A stretch of 64,000 nt of DNA from Paracandidimonas soli (GTDB lineage: Bacteria; Pseudomonadota; Gammaproteobacteria; Burkholderiales; Burkholderiaceae_B), in the NCBI RefSeq assembly GCF_004342005.1, contig NZ_SMBX01000006.1:158995-222994 (forward strand), written 5' to 3'. Of this stretch, positions 16,104 to 28,095 are shown piece by piece; position 1 is the first letter of the stretch; the number at the start of each line of letters is the position of its first letter. Position numbers and translations under genes: made by a program. The notes under the pieces were generated by a model, which had not been told where the DNA came from, searched no databases, and was given only the letters and a program-made list of their open reading frames with translations.

Positions 16104-16922
16104 ATGCTGCTGGATCCTTTGGTTATCGTTGGCCTGTTGCTGCTGGGGTGCGGGGCGGGTTTCATGGCGGGGTTGCTGGGCGTCGGCGGCGGCATGATCA
16201 TGGTGCCGTTCCTGACCGCCTTCATGTCGGGTCAGGGCATGGAGGCCGGTATCGCCGTCAAGATGGCGATCGCGACATCGATGGCGACCATCATGTTCAC
16301 CTCGCTGTCCAGCGTCAGGGCGCACCACAGGCGCGGCGCCGTGCGCTGGGATATCGTCCGCAAGCTGGCGCCGGGCATCGTGATCGGCAGCCTGGTGGGC
16401 AGCATGGGGATTTTCGCGTTTCTGCGCGGCACCTGGCTGGCGCTGTTCTTCGGCGTGTTCGTGGCGTTTTCCGCCACGCAGATGCTGCTGGGCAAGAAGC
16501 CCAAGGCCTCGCGCCAGATGCCCGGCACCGTCGGACAATTGGCGGCGGGCGGCGGCATCGGCATGATCTCCGGGCTGGTGGGCGCGGGTGGCGGATTCCT
16601 GAGCGTACCGTTCATGACCTGGTGCAACGTGGCCATGCACAATGCGGTGGCGACCAGCGCCGCGCTGGGATTCCCCATCGCCATCAGCAATGTGCTGGGC
16701 TATGTCATCGGCGGAATCGGCGCCGAAGGCCTGCCTGAATGGTCGCTGGGCTATGTCTGGCTGCCCGCCCTGGGCATCATCGTGCTGGCCAGCGTGATGA
16801 CGGCTCCGCTGGGCGCGAAGGCCGCGCACGGCCTGCCCGTATCGAAGCTGAAGCGTATTTTCGCGATGGTGCTGTATGCGCTGGCCGCCTATATGCTGTG
16901 GAAGGGCCTGCAGGGAAGCTGA
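16104..16922 (+). CDS. TauE/SafE-family membrane transporter
   Basis: This 272-residue integral membrane protein has eight or so helices and the two family repeats with Gly-rich motifs (AGLLGVGGGMIMVPFL and SGLVGAGGGFLSVPFM). TauE/SafE proteins move sulfonate-related or sulfite-type anions, but specificity cannot be read here. It is divergent from the LacI gene across 174 bp and has no partner genes. ATG at 16104 begins just before the first helix. Confidence 0.88.
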   Translation: MLLDPLVIVGLLLLGCGAGFMAGLLGVGGGMIMVPFLTAFMSGQGMEAGIAVKMAIATSMATIMFTSLSSVRAHHRRGAVRWDIVRKLAPGIVIGSLVGSMGIFAFLRGTWLALFFGVFVAFSATQMLLGKKPKASRQMPGTVGQLAAGGGIGMISGLVGAGGGFLSVPFMTWCNVAMHNAVATSAALGFPIAISNVLGYVIGGIGAEGLPEWSLGYVWLPALGIIVLASVMTAPLGAKAAHGLPVSKLKRIFAMVLYALAAYMLWKGLQGS

Positions 16923-17191
16923 GGAACGAAACGCTCTTTCGAGGGGCGGCAAGCAGGTGCAGGCCTGCGCGACGAGAGGGCGTTTTCCGGGTTTGTGACG
17001 CTTTATGAGGCAAGATCATGAGCAAATTGCCCAAACCTAGTGCATTCCCTAAGTGTATTACGCGGAAACATGGTGCAGAATTCGTCACATGCAGGTGAGG
17101 AGACGACAACAGCTCTTAAAGAGCGACGCCGCAAACCAGCGGAATAACGATAAAACCATAATAGGCAGTGCCCGATAAGAACAAGAAGAAC
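16923..17191. other. intergenic region after tauE
   Basis: No convincing gene is seen. A 26-codon frame (ATG at 17020, preceded by GAGG) could be a short peptide but lacks support. An imperfect long-range stem pairs AAACGCTCT near 16930 with AGAGGGCGTTT near 16975 and may end tauE transcription. Confidence 0.4.
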
Positions 17192-17217
17192 AAAAGCCGA
17201 CAGCGATGTCGGCTTTT
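17192..17217. terminator. bidirectional terminator
   Basis: The 11-bp perfect stem AAAAGCCGACA/TGTCGGCTTTT with loop GCGA is flanked by A-rich sequence on one side and T-rich on the other. It lies 105 bp beyond the smr stop codon and downstream of tauE, so it can serve both convergent units. Confidence 0.85.
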
Positions 17218-17322
17218 GTCGTTTTGGACGGCTCTTTTTGTCGCCAGGGCCGCGCCTGGGTGCACAGCGCCCCTTGAGCGGCAGCCCTTGCGGCGCCGGG
17301 CATTGTTCTTTTTTCGGACAGG

Positions 17323-18991
<1,669 letters not shown>

Positions 18992-19009
18992 CTAAGTATC
19001 GATGCGGCA

Positions 19010-19017
19010 ATTATAAT
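19010..19017. promoter_or_regulatory. shared -10-like element between trxB and ftsK
   Basis: ATTATAAT reads TATAAT on both strands. For trxB it would give a leader of about 25 nt; for ftsK it would place the start of transcription at or next to the ATG (19024), so a leaderless message is possible. No good -35 is visible on either strand. Confidence 0.35.
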
Positions 19018-19023
19018 GAGTCC

Positions 19024-21381
19024 ATGGCTAGACTTCCTGTTTCCTCCTCCAGAGGCTCGCGCAATGTGCGCAATGGCCCGTCCCCGCTGCAATCCCGGCT
19101 GTCATCGCTGCTGCGCGAAGCGCGCTGGATCGTGTTCGCCGCGCTCGCCGTCTGGCTGGCGCTGGTGCTTGCCAGCTGGAACAAGACCGATCCCGCGTGG
19201 TCGCAATCGGTGCCCGGCAATATCGTCCATAACCGCGGCGGCGCCCTGGGCGCCTACGTGGCCGACCTGCTGCTGTTCCTGTTCGGCTACTCCGCCTGGC
19301 TGTGGGTGGTGCTGCTGGGCCAGCGGGTGCTGGCGGGCTTTTATCGCCTGACCGCTTTCTTCTCGCCCGGCGAAAAGCCGGATGAGCTGCCGCGCCTGCA
19401 CTGGGAGGCCGGCGTCGGCTTCTTCTTGCTGCTGGTCGGCTGCATGGGCCTGGAGGCCCTGCAGTTCAGCGCCAGCGCCGCGCACCTGCCCGCCGGAGCG
19501 GGCGGACAACTGGGCAGCCTGCTGGCCCAGGCGCTTTCCGTGGCGGTGGGCAGCACGGGCTGCACCGTGCTGCTGCTGGCCTGCATTGCCGTGGGAGCCA
19601 GCCTGTTTTTCCGTTTTTCGTGGCTGTTCGTCTGCGAGCGCGTCGGCCTGGCGCTGGAGAAGCTGTTCCGCAAGCTGCTCGAATTGCGCACTGCCTACCA
19701 GGACCGCAAGGTCGGCGTCGTCAAAAGCGCCGAGCGCAGCGAAACCGTTGTCGCCAAGCAGGAAATGCTCGTGCACGAGCAGCCCGTGCGCATCGAGCCA
19801 GCCATTACGCAGGTGCAGAAATCGGTGCGCGTCGAAAAGGAAAAACAGAAAACGCTGTTCACCGCGCCGCTGGAGCATGGCGGCAGCGGCGACCTGCCGG
19901 CCATCAGCCTGCTGGACGCGCCTGAGGAAAACCAGGAGACCGTCTCCGCGGAAACAATCGAATTCACCTCGCGCCTCATCGAGAAAAAGCTCTCCGACTT
20001 CGGCGTGAAGGTGGTCGTGGTGGCGGCCCAGGCCGGCCCGGTGATCACCCGCTACGAAATCGAGCCGGCCACCGGGGTCAAGGGTAGCCAGATCGTCAAC
20101 CTGGCCAAGGACCTGGCGCGGGCGCTGAGCCTGGTCAGCATCCGCGTGGTGGAAACCATCCCGGGCAAGAACCTGATGGGCCTGGAACTGCCCAATCCGC
20201 GCAGGCAGATGGTGCGCCTGGCGGAGATCATCGGCTCGCAGACCTATCACGCCAGCACCTCGCCGCTGACCATGGTGCTGGGCAAGGACATCGCCGGCAA
20301 TCCGGCCGTGGCCGACCTGGCGAAGATGCCGCACCTGCTGGTGGCGGGTACCACGGGCTCCGGGAAATCGGTGGGGATCAACGCCATGCTGATCTCCCTG
20401 CTGTACAAATCCGACGCCACGCAGGTCCGCCTGATCCTGATCGATCCCAAGATGCTTGAAATGAGCATCTACGAAGGCATTCCGCACCTGCTGGCGCCGG
20501 TCGTCACCGACATGCGCCATGCCGCCAACGCGCTGAACTGGTGCGTTGCCGAAATGGAAAAGCGCTACCGCCTGATGAGTAAGCTGGGCGTGCGCAACCT
20601 GGCCGGCTATAACGCCAAGATCCGTGACGCGCAGAAGCGCGAAGAGCCCATTCCCAATCCGTTCTCGCTGACGCCGGATGCGCCGGAGCCCCTGTCCACG
20701 CTGCCCATGATCGTGGTGGTCATCGATGAACTGGCCGACCTGATGATGGTGGTGGGCAAGAAGATCGAAGAACTGATCGCCCGCCTGGCGCAGAAAGCGC
20801 GCGCGGCCGGCATCCACCTGGTGCTGGCGACGCAGCGGCCCAGCGTAGACGTGATCACCGGCCTGATCAAGGCCAACATTCCCACGCGCATCGCCTTCCA
20901 GGTATCGTCCAAGATCGACTCCCGCACGATTCTCGACCAGATGGGTGCGGAAACCCTGCTGGGACAGGGCGACATGCTCTACATGCCGCCGGGAACCGGC
21001 CTGCCAGTGCGTGTGCACGGCGCCTTCGTGCACGACGACGAAGTGCACCGCGTGGTCGAATATCTCAAGACGCAGGGCGAGCCCGACTATATCGACGGCT
21101 TGCTGGAAGGCGCGCTCGAGGGAGAAACGGGCGATGGCGTCGGTGGCGTGACCGGCTTTGCCGATGCCGAGTCCGATCCACTCTACGACCAGGCCGTCGA
21201 GGTCATCCTGAAGAACCGCAGGGCATCCATCTCCTCGGTGCAGCGCCATCTGCGCATTGGCTACAACCGCGCGGCAAGGCTGCTGGAGCAGATGGAGCAG
21301 GCGGGGCTGGTGTCCTCCATGCAATCCAATGGCAACCGTGAAATTCTGGTACCCGCAGGGAGCGCATCCGATGCTGATTAA
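19024..21381 (+). CDS. ftsK: DNA translocase FtsK
   Basis: This 785-residue protein has four N-terminal membrane helices (about residues 35-190), a short linker, and the FtsK motor with Walker [18 protein letters not shown] (around residue 440) and Walker [16 protein letters not shown]. The C-terminal winged-helix gamma domain ([20 protein letters not shown]) reads KOPS sites. It moves chromosome ends through the septum for dif resolution. The linker is short compared with E. coli, normal for betaproteobacteria. The stop overlaps lolA by 11 bp. Confidence 0.97.
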   Translation: MARLPVSSSRGSRNVRNGPSPLQSRLSSLLREARWIVFAALAVWLALVLASWNKTDPAWSQSVPGNIVHNRGGALGAYVADLLLFLFGYSAWLWVVLLGQRVLAGFYRLTAFFSPGEKPDELPRLHWEAGVGFFLLLVGCMGLEALQFSASAAHLPAGAGGQLGSLLAQALSVAVGSTGCTVLLLACIAVGASLFFRFSWLFVCERVGLALEKLFRKLLELRTAYQDRKVGVVKSAERSETVVAKQEMLVHEQPVRIEPAITQVQKSVRVEKEKQKTLFTAPLEHGGSGDLPAISLLDAPEENQETVSAETIEFTSRLIEKKLSDFGVKVVVVAAQAGPVITRYEIEPATGVKGSQIVNLAKDLARALSLVSIRVVETIPGKNLMGLELPNPRRQMVRLAEIIGSQTYHASTSPLTMVLGKDIAGNPAVADLAKMPHLLVAGTTGSGKSVGINAMLISLLYKSDATQVRLILIDPKMLEMSIYEGIPHLLAPVVTDMRHAANALNWCVAEMEKRYRLMSKLGVRNLAGYNAKIRDAQKREEPIPNPFSLTPDAPEPLSTLPMIVVVIDELADLMMVVGKKIEELIARLAQKARAAGIHLVLATQRPSVDVITGLIKANIPTRIAFQVSSKIDSRTILDQMGAETLLGQGDMLYMPPGTGLPVRVHGAFVHDDEVHRVVEYLKTQGEPDYIDGLLEGALEGETGDGVGGVTGFADAESDPLYDQAVEVILKNRRASISSVQRHLRIGYNRAARLLEQMEQAGLVSSMQSNGNREILVPAGSASDAD

Positions 21382-21991
21382 AAAACTTTGCGCAGCCGCC
21401 GTTCTGGCGGCGGCGCCGCTCATGGCGCATGCCGCCGATGCCGTGACGCAGCTGCGCCAGTTCGTCAATACCGTCACTTCCGCCAGCGGGTCCTTCGTGC
21501 AGGAACAATCCTCGGCCGAGCGCCGCACGTCCTCCCAGTCCGGCGTGTTCTCGTTCGAGCGGCCGGGCAAGTTCCGCTGGGACGTGCAGAAACCGTACGA
21601 GCAACTGACGGTTTCCGACGGCAAGCGCGTCTACCAGTACGATCCCGATCTTGCCCAGGTGACGGAGCGCAGCGTTGACGCGTCTGTCGGCGCCTCGCCC
21701 GCGGCCATCCTGTTCGGCTCGGGTTCGTTCGACGAGTCGTTCAACGCCCAGGCCTTGCCGGATGCGGACGGCATGCAGTGGATGCGGGCCACGCCCAAGC
21801 AGGGCGATGCCGGTTTCGAATACGTGGACATCGGCTTTCGCGACGGCATGCCAGCCCGGCTGATGCTGCTGGATGCGTTCGGCCAGACGACGAGGATCGA
21901 GCTGGGTGGAATCCAGTCCAATCCGAAGCTGCCTGCCTCTGCATTCCGTTTCCAGGCCCCGGAAGGCACGGACGTCGTGCGCATGCCCTGA
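21371..21991 (+). CDS. lolA: outer-membrane lipoprotein carrier LolA
   Basis: This 206-residue periplasmic protein has a signal peptide ending AHA-AD and the LolA pattern [52 protein letters not shown] (seen in pieces) and a C-terminal strand set ending DVVRMP. It ferries lipoproteins from LolCDE to LolB. The ATG at 21371 lies inside the end of ftsK, giving translational coupling; ftsK-lolA-rarA is a common proteobacterial order. Confidence 0.95.
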   Translation: MLIKKLCAAAVLAAAPLMAHAADAVTQLRQFVNTVTSASGSFVQEQSSAERRTSSQSGVFSFERPGKFRWDVQKPYEQLTVSDGKRVYQYDPDLAQVTERSVDASVGASPAAILFGSGSFDESFNAQALPDADGMQWMRATPKQGDAGFEYVDIGFRDGMPARLMLLDAFGQTTRIELGGIQSNPKLPASAFRFQAPEGTDVVRMP

Positions 21992-22052
21992 GCGGCAGCC
22001 GGAACAGCGCCGCCGCTGGCGCGCGCCGAAATCATTTTCCCGCCTGATCCCT

Positions 22053-23417
22053 ATGCCCGATACTCCCGACCTGTTTTCTTCCACTGGCTTCAACGCCGGC
22101 ACGCCGCTGGCGGAACGCCTGCGCCCGGCCGTGCTGGACGACGTCGTCGGACAGAAGCACCTGCTGGGTCCGGGCAAGCCCCTGCGCGTCGCTTTCGATT
22201 CGGGGCGGCCGCATTCCATGATCTTCTGGGGGCCGCCCGGCGTCGGCAAGACGACGCTGGCGCGCCTGATGGCGGCGGGCTTCGATGCCCAGTTCCTGTC
22301 CATTTCCGCCGTGCTGGGCGGGGTGAAGGATATCCGCGAGGCCGTGACCGCCGCGCAGGTGGCGCGCGCCCAGGGGCGGCGCACTATCCTGTTTGTCGAC
22401 GAGGTGCATCGTTTCAACAAGGCGCAGCAGGATGCTTTCCTGCCCTATGTGGAAAATGGCCTGTTCACCTTCATTGGCGCCACCACCGAAAATCCTTCGT
22501 TCGAAGTGAACTCGGCCTTGTTGTCTCGCGCCAGGGTCTATGTGCTGGAACCCTTGTCCGCTGAGGATCTGCAAGAACTGGTCGGCAGGGCGGAGCTTGC
22601 CTTGAACGCACCGCCGGGCGACGGCGCGGATGCGCCCGCGTCCATCGCCTTCACGGAAGACGCGCGGGCGCAGCTGGCCGCGTGGGCCGACGGCGACGCC
22701 CGCCGCTTGATCAATGCGCTGGAAGTGGTGGCGGAATCCGCCCGCTCCGCGGGACGGACGCAGGTGGATCCCGAATGGTTGGAGACGGCGCTGTCGCAGA
22801 ATCTGCGCCGCTTCGACAAAGGGGGCGACGCCTTCTACGACCAGATCAGCGCCCTGCACAAGTCCGTACGCGGCTCGGACCCGGACGCCTCGCTGTACTG
22901 GTTCACGCGCATGCTGGACGGCGGCGCGGATCCACGCTACCTGGCGCGCCGCATCGTGCGCATGGCGATCGAGGACATCGGCCTGGCCGATCCGCGCGCG
23001 ACGGAAATCGCGCTTAACGGCGCCGACGTGTATGAACGCCTGGGTTCGCCGGAGGGCGAACTGGCGCTGGCGCAGGCGGTCGTCTACCTGGCTTGCGCCG
23101 CCAAGTCGAATGCGCTTTACATGGCCTATTCGCAGGCGCGCCGCTATGTGCAGGAGCACGGCTCGGCGCCGGTGCCACTGCATCTGCGCAATGCGCCCAC
23201 CAAGCTGATGAAGGCCCAGGGCTACGGCAAAACCTATCGCTATGCGCATGACGAACCGCACGGCTATGCGGCGGGCGAGCGCTATTTCCCTGATGGCCTG
23301 AATGCCACCTTCTACCGTCCGGTCGATCGCGGGCTGGAGGGTAAAATCCGCGAGAAGCTGGCCTTTCTCAGGGAGCTGGACGGCCAGGCGCGCAAGGAAA
23401 AATCCGGCAAGGAATGA
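22053..23417 (+). CDS. rarA: replication-associated recombination protein RarA (MgsA)
   Basis: This 454-residue AAA+ ATPase has Walker A IFWGPPGVGKTTLARLMA, Walker B TILFVDEVHRFNKAQQD and sensor TTENPSFEVNSALLSRARVY, followed by the tetramerisation domain with KLMKAQGYGKTYRYAHDEP near the end. It acts at stalled replication forks. It starts 61 bp after lolA, and serS follows 83 bp downstream, the usual ftsK-lolA-rarA-serS arrangement. Confidence 0.96.
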   Translation: MPDTPDLFSSTGFNAGTPLAERLRPAVLDDVVGQKHLLGPGKPLRVAFDSGRPHSMIFWGPPGVGKTTLARLMAAGFDAQFLSISAVLGGVKDIREAVTAAQVARAQGRRTILFVDEVHRFNKAQQDAFLPYVENGLFTFIGATTENPSFEVNSALLSRARVYVLEPLSAEDLQELVGRAELALNAPPGDGADAPASIAFTEDARAQLAAWADGDARRLINALEVVAESARSAGRTQVDPEWLETALSQNLRRFDKGGDAFYDQISALHKSVRGSDPDASLYWFTRMLDGGADPRYLARRIVRMAIEDIGLADPRATEIALNGADVYERLGSPEGELALAQAVVYLACAAKSNALYMAYSQARRYVQEHGSAPVPLHLRNAPTKLMKAQGYGKTYRYAHDEPHGYAAGERYFPDGLNATFYRPVDRGLEGKIREKLAFLRELDGQARKEKSGKE

Positions 23418-23494
23418 ACTGGAACCACTCTTGCACGCGCCGTCTCCCTGTCATTTACCCATTATTCTTTCTGCTCACTACTGGAAACCGGTAA

Positions 23495-24838
<1,344 letters not shown>

Positions 24839-24860
24839 TCGTCTTTTTGATGAGTTTTGC

Positions 24861-24898
24861 AGAGGCGGCACGGCGATGGCCGTGCTGCCTCTTTGCCT
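24861..24898 (+). terminator. terminator of serS
   Basis: A 14-bp stem AGAGGCGGCACGGC/GCCGTGCTGCCTCT with one G-T pair and loop GATG (24861-24892) is followed by a T-rich stretch, 23 bp after the serS stop. Confidence 0.85.
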
Positions 24899-25005
24899 TT
24901 GGGCCGAGCACTCGTGCCGAGCGTCGGCAGGCAGAATTCAGCGCCGGGGCTGATGGAAAAGGCGGAGCGGACGCCGGAGGCAATCCGTAGCGCTTGCGCC
25001 TGGTC

Positions 25006-25674
25006 TCAGAAGCGCTCGAAATCCGACATGTTTTCGATCAGCCGCTGTTTGCCTGCCAGGACGTGCTGTTCGGCCAGTTCGCTGGCCTTGGCGGCGTCGC
25101 CGGCGATGATGGCCGCCAGGATGGCGCGGTGTTCTTCGTTCGAGCGCACCATTTTGCTGGTGTAGTTGAAGAAGCGCCGGCGGAAGAAATGCAGCTCGTT
25201 GACATAGGCCTCGTAGGCCTGCGCTGCGTGCCGGTTGTTGCTGTATTCCAGCAGGCGATCATGGAATGCCAGGTTCAGGTCGTAATACCGGTCGTGGTCG
25301 TGCTGCTCGGTAGCGTCTTCCATTTCCTGGATCAGCCCTTCGAGCACCTGGCGGCGTTCCGGAGTCAGGAATTCCGTGGTGCGCCGGGCGGCGAAGCCGA
25401 AGATAAGCGCGCGCAGGTCATAGCTTTCCAGCATGTCGCGAAAGGACATTTCGCGCACGAACATGCCGCGATGCGCGATGGATGTGACCAGACCCTTGCC
25501 GGCCAGGATGCGGATGGCTTCGCGGATGGGGCCGCGGCTCGTGCCCATGCGCGTGGCCAGCGCCGCTTCGTTCAGGCGGCTGCCCGGCGCCAGTTCGCCT
25601 GAATAGATCATCCTGCGCAGTTCATCGGCCACTGTCGTGGCCAGCAGTGGAGGGCGAGTGTCGGAGGCTGACAT
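25006..25674 (-). CDS. GntR-family regulator, FCD (FadR) subfamily
   Basis: This 222-residue protein has a winged HTH (about residues 10-75; LNEAALATRMGTSRGPIREAIRIL) and an all-helical FCD ligand domain with metal-type residues (LNLAFHDRLLEYS; EEHRAILAAI). The ATG at 25674 is preferred; a longer frame to 25737 starts with a basic stretch unlike the family. It is divergent from the CaiB-crotonase-enolase-TctCBA operon and most likely controls it in response to an organic acid or its CoA ester, by context. Confidence 0.92.
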   Translation of the reverse strand: MSASDTRPPLLATTVADELRRMIYSGELAPGSRLNEAALATRMGTSRGPIREAIRILAGKGLVTSIAHRGMFVREMSFRDMLESYDLRALIFGFAARRTTEFLTPERRQVLEGLIQEMEDATEQHDHDRYYDLNLAFHDRLLEYSNNRHAAQAYEAYVNELHFFRRRFFNYTSKMVRSNEEHRAILAAIIAGDAAKASELAEQHVLAGKQRLIENMSDFERF

Positions 25675-25896
25675 GGATGAAATGGAAAGTCCTGAACGGA
25701 GCCGTCTGCTTGTTAGGCGGACGGGAGTTGAGCACAAGCGCGGCCACTGATGGAGGCCCGCCGGCGGAGGCCAAGTATAGCGTATGCCTGGGAAAAACCT
25801 TGCCCTGGCGCATCACCGCCCGGTTCTGCATGCAGACCGGAATACCTGGAACGTATTCACATCATAGCTTAAGTGAAAACACTATAACAAAAATCG

Positions 25897-25925
25897 TTGA
25901 CACTTTTATTTGATCTGAATACTAT
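25897..25925 (+). promoter_or_regulatory. near-consensus sigma-70 promoter of the CoA-transferase operon
   Basis: TTGACA (25897-25902), a 17-bp spacer and TACTAT (25920-25925) form an almost ideal promoter, in an AT-rich patch between the GntR gene and the operon. A short inverted repeat AGTG-AAAA-CACT lies about 20 bp upstream (25872-25883) and could be part of the GntR operator. The transcript would have a leader of about 185 nt. Confidence 0.75.
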
Positions 25926-26029
25926 TTTAATCACGGATCTGGCAGAAAGCCGTTGCTTGTCAAGGCGATTGCCAGGGTGTTTTTGCCGCCGGGCCGCTCC
26001 AAGGCAAAAAGCGCACCTCTTTGGAGGAG

Positions 26030-26054
26030 CAAGCCTAAGGCGCAGCGTGGGGGC
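26030..26054 (+). repeat. 25-nt leader element, copy 2
   Basis: It is identical to 1924-1948 except one base (T for G). It lies in the leader of the CoA-transferase operon 63 bp before its ATG. Here it is preceded by a stem pairing GCTCCAA (25996-26002) with TTGGAG (26021-26026), so the leader can fold. Function unknown. Confidence 0.5.
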
Positions 26055-26116
26055 CTTCTGTAAAACGTCTCGCGCGCCTGGCGGCGCAGGGCGTATCCAA
26101 GGATTGTGATCTGGCG

Positions 26117-27319
26117 ATGAATCAAGAAACTCTGACTGCTTCCGCTCTGCCGCTGTCCGGCGTGCGTGTATTGGACCTGACCCGCGTGCGGGCCGGCCCC
26201 ACCGCCATCCGCCAGCTGGCTGACTGGGGCGCCGACGTGATCAAGATAGAAGAGCCGGTCAATCCCGAGACCGAAACGGAAATGGGCGGAATGCGCCTGG
26301 GGCCGGACTACCAGAATCTGCAGCGCAACAAGCGCAGCATCACGCTGAACCTGAAGGACCCGGAAGGCGTGGCGCTCTTCAAGCAACTGGTGAAGGATGC
26401 CGACGTGGTGGCCGAGAACTACCGGCCCGACGTCAAGACCCGCCTGGGAATCGACTACGAAACCCTGCGCGCAATCAATCCGCGCCTGATCTATGCCAGC
26501 ATCTCGGGGTTCGGTCAGGACGGCCCCTATGCCAGGCGCCCCGGCTACGACCAGATCGTGCAGGGCATGGGCGGGCTGATGTCCATCACGGGGCTGCCCG
26601 GCCAGGGGCCGGTGCGCGCCGGTATTGCCATTTGCGATACCACGGCGGGCCTGTATGCGGCGTTCGGTATCGTGATGGCGCTGTTCGAGCGCACCAGGAC
26701 CAATCTGGGTCAATGGGTGCAAGCTTCCCTGCTGGAGTCGGAACTGGCCATTCTCGACCTGCAGGCCGCGCGATGGCTGGTGTCGAAAGAGGTGCCGACG
26801 CAGGCGGGCAACAATCATCCCACCATGATTCCGACAGGTCTGTTCCAGGCCAAGGACGGTTACATCACGCTGCAGGTGCCGGGCCAGGTCATGTGGGAGC
26901 GTTTCTGCAAGGCCATGGAGCGCGAGGACTGGCTGGACGATCCGCGCTTCCGCATGAATCGCGATCGTTCCAGGAACCGCGTGGAACTGAACAGCCTGAT
27001 CACGGAGATATTCAGCGAACACCCGCGCGAATACTGGATCGAGCGCCTGAACAAGGCGGGCATTGCCTGCGGCGCGGTCAATTCCATCGACGAGGCCTTT
27101 GCCGACCCGCAGGTGCGCCACCTGGGCACCGCCATTCCCGTCAAGCATCCGCAACTAGGCGACATCGCGCTGGTGGGCCAGCCCATCCGCACCGATCGCC
27201 ATCGCGCAACCGTGCGCTCGGTCGCGCCGATGCCGGGCGCGCACAATGAGGAAATCCTGTCCGGCCTGGGTCTGGATGCCGCTGCAATTGATGAGCTGAG
27301 GAGCCGCCATGTCATCTGA
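26117..27319 (+). CDS. CaiB/BaiF (formyl-CoA transferase) family CoA-transferase
   Basis: This 400-residue class III CoA-transferase has the N-terminal VLDLTRVRAGPTAIRQLADWGADVIKIEEP pattern (in part), YASISGFGQDGPY and the active-site aspartate in AGIAICDTTAGLYAAFG (around residue 175). It would move CoA between a carboxylic-acid pair, activating the substrate for the next enzymes. First gene of the operon; its stop overlaps the crotonase start by 11 bp. The acyl group cannot be read from sequence. Confidence 0.93.
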   Translation: MNQETLTASALPLSGVRVLDLTRVRAGPTAIRQLADWGADVIKIEEPVNPETETEMGGMRLGPDYQNLQRNKRSITLNLKDPEGVALFKQLVKDADVVAENYRPDVKTRLGIDYETLRAINPRLIYASISGFGQDGPYARRPGYDQIVQGMGGLMSITGLPGQGPVRAGIAICDTTAGLYAAFGIVMALFERTRTNLGQWVQASLLESELAILDLQAARWLVSKEVPTQAGNNHPTMIPTGLFQAKDGYITLQVPGQVMWERFCKAMEREDWLDDPRFRMNRDRSRNRVELNSLITEIFSEHPREYWIERLNKAGIACGAVNSIDEAFADPQVRHLGTAIPVKHPQLGDIALVGQPIRTDRHRATVRSVAPMPGAHNEEILSGLGLDAAAIDELRSRHVI

Positions 27320-28094
27320 AGAATATGTTCCTTCCCTGCGATTGCAGAGGGACGCCCGCGTCGCGACCTTGACGATCGCGCATCCCAGGCGCCTGAATGC
27401 AATGACGTTCGAGATGTGGGAGTCGATTCCCCGGTTCCTGAAAGAGGTGGCCGAAGATCCGGAGCTGCGCGTGCTCGTATTGCGCGGCGGCGATGAAAAG
27501 GCCTTCTCATCGGGGGCGGATATATCCCAGTTCGGCGAACGCCGCAGCACGGAAGAGGGCGTGCGCCTGTGGAACAGCACCGTCCAGGCCAGCGTGGCCC
27601 AACTGGCGGAGTTTCCCAAGCCGGTGGTGGCCCTGATCAGCGGTATTTGCTACGGAGGCGGATTCGGCCTGGCCCTGCACTGCGACCTGCGCTATGTCGT
27701 GGGCGAGGCGGCTTTTGCCATTCCGGCAGCCAAGCTGGGCATAGGCTACTACCCGAGCTGGCTGCGTCGCCTCACGGCGCTGGTGGGGCCGGCCGCCGCC
27801 AAGGAGATCATGTTCGCTTCGCGCCGCTACGACCAGGCGCAGGCCCTGAGGCTGGGGCTGATCAATGACGTGCTGGACGAAGCGGCCGCGTGCGACATGG
27901 TCGAGCGCATCGGTGGCCTGGCGCCGTTGAGCCACCGGGCCAGCAAGATGGCGATAGAAGAGGCCGTGGTGCCGGGCGCATACGGCACGCAGGCTTGCGA
28001 GGATGCCGTGCTCGAATGCTTCCACAGCGAGGATTACAAAGAAGGCCGGGCCGCTTTCCAGGAAAAGCGGCCCGCACTTTTCAAGGGGTGCTGA
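27309..28094 (+). CDS. crotonase-fold (enoyl-CoA hydratase/isomerase family) protein
   Basis: This 261-residue protein has the crotonase oxyanion-hole motifs (DEKAFSSGADISQFGE and ISGICYGGGFGLALHCD). Both catalytic glutamates of classical hydratases are missing: the GGGCE position is GGGFG and the QPE position is IPA. So hydration as in FadB is unlikely; a decarboxylase, hydrolase or other crotonase reaction is more plausible. Translationally coupled to the CoA-transferase and 1 bp from the next gene, so it surely acts in the same pathway. Confidence 0.9.
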   Translation: MSSEEYVPSLRLQRDARVATLTIAHPRRLNAMTFEMWESIPRFLKEVAEDPELRVLVLRGGDEKAFSSGADISQFGERRSTEEGVRLWNSTVQASVAQLAEFPKPVVALISGICYGGGFGLALHCDLRYVVGEAAFAIPAAKLGIGYYPSWLRRLTALVGPAAAKEIMFASRRYDQAQALRLGLINDVLDEAAACDMVERIGGLAPLSHRASKMAIEEAVVPGAYGTQACEDAVLECFHSEDYKEGRAAFQEKRPALFKGC

Positions 28095-28095
28095 C

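Noticed and set aside
13743..16922. 1059-codon forward open frame
   Set aside because: It runs antisense through the aldolase and LacI genes before joining the real tauE frame; only 16104-16922 is coding.
19102..21624. 840-codon reverse open frame
   Set aside because: Antisense shadow of ftsK and lolA caused by high GC; no family motifs, while ftsK is complete on the other strand.
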